64,000 nt of DNA, from assembly GCA_037384425.1 (NCBI GenBank), contig JARROA010000022.1, positions 30,231 through 94,230 on the forward strand, given 5' to 3'. This DNA comes from Thiodiazotropha sp037384425 (lineage in GTDB: Bacteria > Pseudomonadota > Gammaproteobacteria > Chromatiales > Chromatiaceae). The position numbers were made by a program, and so were the translations under genes. The notes beneath the pieces are model-generated. The model saw nothing but the letters and a program-made list of their open reading frames with translations. It made no database searches and was not told the DNA's origin. Shown piece by piece: positions 61,791 through 64,000 of the stretch. Positions within the stretch are counted from its first letter, which is position 1, and the number at the start of each line of letters is the position of its first letter.

Positions 61791-63058
61791 TCGCCATTGG
61801 TCTTATCCTGCTCGCCCTGGCCGGCGCACCCCTGTTCGCCATCATCGGCGCCAGCGCCCTGTGGGGCTTCTATCAATCGGATATCGACCTCTCGGTGGTC
61901 GCCATCGAGTTCTTCCGCCTGGCCGAGATGCCGGTGCTGCTGGCGATACCGCTGTTCACCTTCGCCGGCTATCTGCTGAGCGAGAGCAACGCCCCCCACC
62001 GGCTGGTGCGCCTGACCCAGGCCCTGCTCGGCTGGATGCCGGGCGGATTGGCCTTCGTCGCCCTGGTGGCCTGCGCCCTGTTCACCGCCTTCACCGGCGC
62101 CTCCGGCGTCACCATCGTGGCCCTCGGCGCCCTGCTCTATCCGGCCCTGAAGGAAGCAGGCTACCGGGAATACTTCAGCCTCGGTCTGGTCACCACCTCG
62201 GGCAGCCTCGGCCTGCTCTTCGCTCCCGCCCTACCGCTGATCCTCTATGCCGTGGTGGCGCAGCAGCTCGGCATCGGCGGCTCCATCAGCGTGGAGGATA
62301 TGTTCCTCGCCGGCATTCTGCCCGGCCTGTTGATGCTGGTGATCCTGATCGGCTGGAGCTACTGGTCGAACCGCCACGTGGCCCTGGCCCGCTTCTCCCG
62401 CAGCGAGGCCTGGGCCGCCCTCAAAGAGGCGGCCTGGGAGCTGCCGCTGCCGGTGATCGTGCTGGGTGGGGTCTACAGCGGTTTCTTCGCCATCTCCGAG
62501 GCGGCCGCGGTAACCGCTCTCTACGTGCTGATCGTGGAGGTGCTGATCCACCGCGAGATCAGCCTGCGACGGCTGCCGGGGGTGATGCGCGAGGCGATGC
62601 TGCTGGTCGGCGGCATCCTGATCATCCTCGGCCTCTCCCTGGCCTCCACCAACTACCTGATCGACCAGGGCGTGCCGTCCAAACTCTTCGGCTGGCTCCA
62701 CGAATGGGTCTCCAACCCGCTTACCTTCCTCATCCTGCTCAACATCTTCCTGCTCATCCTCGGCACCATGCTCGACATCTTCTCGGCCCTGGTGCTGATG
62801 GTGCCGCTGCTGCTGCCGGTGGCCATCCAATACGGCATCGACCCGATCCATCTCGGCATCATCTTCCTGGCCAACATGCAGATCGGCTACTTCACGCCTC
62901 CGGTGGGCATGAACCTCTTCATCGCCAGCTACCGTTTCGATCGTCCGGTGACCGAGATCTACCGCGCCACCCTGCCCTGGTTCCTGCTGCTGCTCGGCGC
63001 GGTGCTGCTGATCACCTACTGGCCCTCGCTCTCGCTGGCCCTGCTCGGGCGCGGCTGA
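61784..63058 (+). CDS. dctM: TRAP transporter large permease DctM
   Basis: 424 residues with about twelve membrane helices. Family motifs: AEMPVLLAIPLFTFAGYLL, AFTGASGVTIVALGALLYPALKEAGY and LLVGGILIILGLSLASTNYL. It starts with GTG overlapping dctQ, so the two are translationally coupled. With DctP and TatT 2 kb upstream it completes a transporter. Its 3' end overlaps the convergent EamA gene by 43 bases. Confidence 0.94.
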   Translation: MLIAIGLILLALAGAPLFAIIGASALWGFYQSDIDLSVVAIEFFRLAEMPVLLAIPLFTFAGYLLSESNAPHRLVRLTQALLGWMPGGLAFVALVACALFTAFTGASGVTIVALGALLYPALKEAGYREYFSLGLVTTSGSLGLLFAPALPLILYAVVAQQLGIGGSISVEDMFLAGILPGLLMLVILIGWSYWSNRHVALARFSRSEAWAALKEAAWELPLPVIVLGGVYSGFFAISEAAAVTALYVLIVEVLIHREISLRRLPGVMREAMLLVGGILIILGLSLASTNYLIDQGVPSKLFGWLHEWVSNPLTFLILLNIFLLILGTMLDIFSALVLMVPLLLPVAIQYGIDPIHLGIIFLANMQIGYFTPPVGMNLFIASYRFDRPVTEIYRATLPWFLLLLGAVLLITYWPSLSLALLGRG

Positions 63059-63924
63059 GGCCAGAAGCGGCTGCCCAGCTCGAAACCGGCCAACCCCAGC
63101 ATGATCAGAGCCGCTCCAGCCCAGATCCGGGCGTCGATCGCCTCCCCGTTCAGCCACTGACCGGCCAGCAGGGCGATCACCGGTGTCATCAGGGTGATCA
63201 ACGCCACCCGTGTGGTCTCCACGTGGCGCAGCACGTAGAAATAGAGGGCAAAACCCAATACCGAGCCGACCACACCCAGATAGACGATCGAGCCCAGAGC
63301 CCGAGCCTCGATCATCGCAGGCCAGGTCTCACCCTGCAAAAACCAGCTCAGCAGGAACAGGGGCACCGCCACCAGCAGGCCGCCTGCGGTTACACTCAGT
63401 CCGTGCAGACGGGCGTCGAGGCGCTTGATCCAGACCGCACTGGCCGAGTGGCAGACCACCGCGAAGAGAATACCCAGTAATCCATAGAGCGCCTGTCCGC
63501 CTGCCTGCAGCCCCACATCGAAGATCAGTCCCAGCCCCATCAGCGCCACCAGCAACGCCAGCAGACGCGATGCGGTCAATCCCTGTTCGCCCAGCCACAA
63601 CCGGGCCATCAGTCCGGTGACGATGGGCGACAGGCCGAACACCACCGACACCCAACCCGAGGGAATGAACTGGGCCGACCAGTAGGTGCTGGTCATGGCC
63701 AGATAGATGCCCAGGCCGGCCACCAGATACGTCTGGCGCGCACGACGGTGCCAGTGCAGGCGTATGCCCATCAGTCGCAATACCAGCAGGGCCAGGGCGA
63801 GTCCGATCAGCATGCGGCCGGTGACGCCGAACAGATAGCCCGCCCCCTCGCCGCTCCATTTGATGGCCAGCGGCGTGGTTCCCCAGATCAGCACGACCCC
63901 GATGTAGGCGGCTGGTATCGACAT
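63016..63924 (-). CDS. EamA/DMT family transporter
   Basis: 302 residues with ten predicted helices in two EamA repeats. The first starts YIGVVLIWGTTPLAIKWSGEGAG and includes YWSAQFIPSGWVSVVFGLSPI. The second includes IVYLGVVGSVLGFALYFYVLRHVETTRVALITLMTPVIALL, the family's closing signature. Substrates of this family vary (amino acids, metabolites), so none is assigned. The 3' end overlaps dctM on the other strand, and upstream lies a terminator. Confidence 0.9.
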   Translation of the reverse strand: MSIPAAYIGVVLIWGTTPLAIKWSGEGAGYLFGVTGRMLIGLALALLVLRLMGIRLHWHRRARQTYLVAGLGIYLAMTSTYWSAQFIPSGWVSVVFGLSPIVTGLMARLWLGEQGLTASRLLALLVALMGLGLIFDVGLQAGGQALYGLLGILFAVVCHSASAVWIKRLDARLHGLSVTAGGLLVAVPLFLLSWFLQGETWPAMIEARALGSIVYLGVVGSVLGFALYFYVLRHVETTRVALITLMTPVIALLAGQWLNGEAIDARIWAGAALIMLGLAGFELGSRFWPQPRPSRASESEGQ

Positions 63925-63944
63925 GACATTTTCTCCCTCTCAAA

Positions 63945-63990
63945 GACCAAAAAAACAAAAAGGCCGCAGATGTTGCCATCTGCGGCCTTT
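63945..63990 (-). terminator. rho-independent terminator of a gene to the right of the window
   Basis: A 13-bp perfect stem, AAAGGCCGCAGAT with ATCTGCGGCCTTT (63959-63971 with 63978-63990), is followed on the minus strand by TTTTTGTTTTTTT. It terminates transcription coming from beyond the right end before the EamA promoter. Confidence 0.8.
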
Positions 63991-64000
63991 AAGGGTTCCC

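Noticed and set aside
61768..63480. A 570-codon plus-strand frame across dctM
   Set aside because: It is P/R/H-rich without domains, while dctM in the overlapping frame is a full TRAP permease.
1..64000. CRISPR arrays, tRNA or rRNA genes, transposases and phage genes
   Set aside because: I saw no regularly spaced direct repeats, no cloverleaf-like sequences and no transposase or integrase proteins; a dedicated tRNA and IS search was not possible here.

Overview
The window looks like a chromosomal segment of a free-living or symbiotic gammaproteobacterium, probably a sulfur-oxidising, Chromatiales-like lineage. This is inferred from the protein families and arrangements (arsC-wrbA-hda, TRAP transporters with a TatT lipoprotein, cytochrome bd next to an octaheme tetrathionate-reductase-family cytochrome, FabA, OxyR, CpdA, SfsA). 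Coding density is high and GC-rich. No rRNA, tRNA, CRISPR array, transposase or phage gene was seen.

Layout. 1-3800: small genes (HAD phosphatase, an exported HIRAN protein, YceI, a STAS-like protein, an Lrp regulator). 4100-16200: branched-chain amino acid and arginine synthesis (leuA, argG, ilvC, ilvH-ilvI), with a GDPD, a CAP-domain lipoprotein and a soluble histidine kinase/REC-TPR pair between them. 16500-29600: a respiratory block of cydA (frameshifted), cydB, the tiny cydX, an octaheme cytochrome with its cytochrome b partner, and cydD-cydC, followed by proS. 30100-34430: an accessory six-gene operon behind a perfect FNR-type box. 34700-44700: an exported tyrosine phosphatase, fabA, a nucleoside transporter, an aldolase/SDR fusion, oxyR, cpdA, sfsA and acylphosphatase. 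43900-50300: an efflux adaptor/TolC pair with two thioredoxin-fold proteins, a PilZ-like protein and a YihY membrane protein. 50500-54600: tetR, yciI-like, tag, arsC, wrbA (frameshifted), hda, bolA and a glutaredoxin-like gene. 54600-64000: a DegS/DegQ-type protease, an alanine/glycine symporter, and TRAP transporter genes split by an APC permease and a cupin, ending with an EamA transporter.

The strongest candidate for an undescribed system is the cassette at 30113-34429. It encodes a protein with a degenerate receiver-like N-terminus, a small Ras/MglA-like GTPase, an ABC ATPase fused to a dual-specificity phosphatase, two tandem paralogous small proteins and a Roadblock/LC7 protein. GTPase plus Roadblock parts recall MglA/MglB polarity switches, but the ABC-phosphatase fusion and the receiver-like protein are not part of that system. 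The upstream FNR-type site, shared in kind with one upstream of the cytochrome bd operon, suggests low-oxygen control.

Two genes, cydA and wrbA, carry small internal deletions that break the frame; the window cannot tell recent decay from assembly error. Intergenic regions carry at least four families of palindromic repeats.
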